Notes under the pieces: model-generated | The model's database searches: none | What the model saw: only the letters and a program-made list of their open reading frames with translations | What the model was told of the DNA's origin: nothing | In this document: positions 62,374 to 64,000 of the stretch, piece by piece | Layout: every line of letters begins with the position of its first letter | Numbering within the stretch: the first letter of the stretch is position 1 | Position numbers and translations under genes: made by a program | Assembly (NCBI RefSeq): GCF_026213295.1 | Contig: NC_079425.1 | Location: forward strand, 6,206,688-6,270,687 | Direction: 5' to 3' | Origin: Gadus chalcogrammus | Lineage: Eukaryota > Chordata > Actinopteri > Gadiformes > Gadidae | DNA length: 64,000 nt

Positions 62374-64000
62374 AACTCTTTCTACACCCAGGCCAATTTA
62401 TGGCCCAGTGGATCTCCAGATTGTGTTAGAAGCAGAGTCCAGTTGGCGTGTCTCCAAACCTCTATTGAGTGCATTTCTTCTTCGCTGTTTTCTTTATCGT
62501 CCTATCAAGATATTTCCCTTGATGGCGAGGCCTGTTGCAGGTGGTCACAAAAAATAATCTATGTCGGGATAATGAACTTGCATGCTGCTTTTCCCCAGCT
62601 CCCAATCCTCCCTCTGTCTCTCTCTCACTCTCCCCCCCCCCTGTCCCACTCTCTCTCACAGCCTGCTCCCCTTCTCTCTCCACACACTCTCTTTCTTCCA
62701 GAGTTGCTGCCTCCCTCCCTCCTTCGTCCCTCTCTCAGTCTCCCTCACTTGCTCGCTCTCTCCTTCCCTTCCCTTCCTCCCTCTCTCGCTCCCCCTCTTT
62801 CATCATATCTCTCTCTATTCCTCCCTCACCTTTTGGCCTCCCTTATCCCTACCGTGCTCCCTCTCTCTGTCCCTCCCTCTAAATCTCCCTCCCTCCCTTC
62901 CTTCCTCCCTTCTCTCCCTTTCCACTGCCTCCCATCCCTACTTCCCTGTCTCGTTCCATCCCTCCACCCCTCTCTCCCCTCTCGCCGTATAGCCTATAAA
63001 CAATATTCCATTTAACGCGGATCCTGCCATGTTCAAGCTTGTCCTCCTATTCTCCCTTTTTTTCGTTACGGTATCTTTCCAATCTCCGGCAATATGAGCC
63101 CGACTCGGATGTGCTGTTTCCACCTTGCTCGAATGCCAAACCTACCCGAGTGAAATCCATCCTGAAACCAAGACAAGACCTGTTCTGTTATTTCTACACT
63201 CCCTGTTGCATGGCTATGGTATTGGCAGGTTTCGACTTTCATATTTGAAAAGCAACTATCCCCAGACTTACATCTAATATCCGACTGACCTTTTAAACTT
63301 CTACGCTAGCCTCCTGTCAAACAACAAGCGCTCAACGTGACGCCTATCATTTAGGATTTATGTTTGACAGGTTTACGCGCCACCAGAGGACTCTATGAGA
63401 ACACCCGAGACGTCATCCATATATAAAGTCTGTCTGTGGTGTAAATGTCTACACTCTTTGACCGTGAAGTCCCCTCTGTACTCTCCCCAGGGTTTAAGCT
63501 TGGCGCTTTCAAAGAGCAATTTGGTCTGTCACCAATGCAAACAATGGCAGTATAGCACTTTCGTCTTTTGGGAATCAATATGCATTGGGCAGTACAAAGT
63601 TGGTGGATCACATGACAGAGAATCACCGGAGAAGTACTTGACAAAATGTCTTATCACTTAAAAGTGTTATTTGTGTTTACATTCACGATCCGATCCGAAC
63701 GATCTTGTCACACTAAATGGTCTTGGGCAGAACAAAGTCATTTTGACAAATTATATTGTAACAGATGTTTTAGTGAGGCCAGTAGACTGAGGATGGTTTC
63801 ATAACTCTGTATTGTCTGTTTGCTCAATGGAGAAATGATTTTTGATTCCTCTATGGAGGCACTTCTCAAATATGTTTTTCCTAATCGAACCAATACAAAT
63901 CATAATCCACAAACACGCTCTTTAAAATATTGTTGAAAGATTTGCAACAACACATTTAATCATTTCTAACACTCAATAAAACACTCGCCATAAACTCACA
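60260..64000. other. Intergenic to window end, no gene seen
   Basis: Short CA/TG arrays (60660-60690, 62233-62262, 62333-62370), a long imperfect CT/CCCT-rich tract (about 62610-62990) that creates a false 268-codon open frame, and a CTCF-like site near 63.38 kb. The last 900 bases are AT-rich and non-coding. Confidence 0.55.
63377..63394 (+). promoter_or_regulatory. CTCF-like site
   Basis: GCGCCACCAGAGGACTCT resembles the CTCF core CCACCAGRKGGCGCT with two deviations. Confidence 0.3.

Noticed and set aside
62209..63015. 268-codon open frame on the + strand
   Set aside because: It crosses TG and CA arrays and then a CT/CCCT-rich tract; it is only Ser/Leu/Pro low complexity with no conserved block or splice sites.

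Overview
The window is vertebrate nuclear DNA, almost certainly from a ray-finned fish. It has GT-AG spliced exons of a vertebrate gene, tRNA-derived SINEs with the fish-typical 3' segment (ATAAAAGCGTCTGCTAAATG), several non-autonomous DNA transposons, and a very heavy load of dinucleotide microsatellites. The 25 largest simple arrays alone cover about 2.4 kb, near 4% of the window, by my own count. That density would fit a cod-like (gadiform) genome, but this is inference.

Region 1 (1-5.1 kb) holds the only protein-coding gene I can support: the 3' end of an MTSS2 (MTSS1L/ABBA) orthologue on the + strand. Five in-frame exons (262-336, 986-1141, 1663-1848, 2607-2772, 3054-3901) encode the C-terminal ~476 residues, ending in the actin-binding WH2 motif and the family-typical C-terminus NDRSAPRIL. 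The I-BAR (IMD) half lies upstream of the window. The second exon (52 codons) is absent from the canonical human protein as I recall it and looks like an in-frame cassette. The 3' UTR probably ends near 5.08 kb.

Region 2 (5.1-64 kb) contains no supported gene. It is AT-rich intergenic DNA with many microsatellites, a 33-bp minisatellite with a 227-bp higher-order repeat (23.26-23.77 kb), a fold-back MITE (21.7-22.1 kb), an interval bounded by hAT-like CAGTGTTTCC inverted ends (33.5-34.3 kb), a decayed hAT transposase (32.1-32.9 kb, minus strand), a ~617-bp non-autonomous DNA element (47.7-48.3 kb), several SINE copies, and CpG-bearing or TAAT/octamer-rich segments that look like conserved non-coding elements. 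Five CTCF-like sites are visible by eye.

The most unusual structure is a perfect 79-bp inverted repeat at 45,199-45,277 / 45,490-45,568, enclosing CA, TA and TG arrays and flanked by a 13-bp direct repeat. I found no evidence of a new multi-gene system; the notable items are DNA structures and one probable cassette exon.
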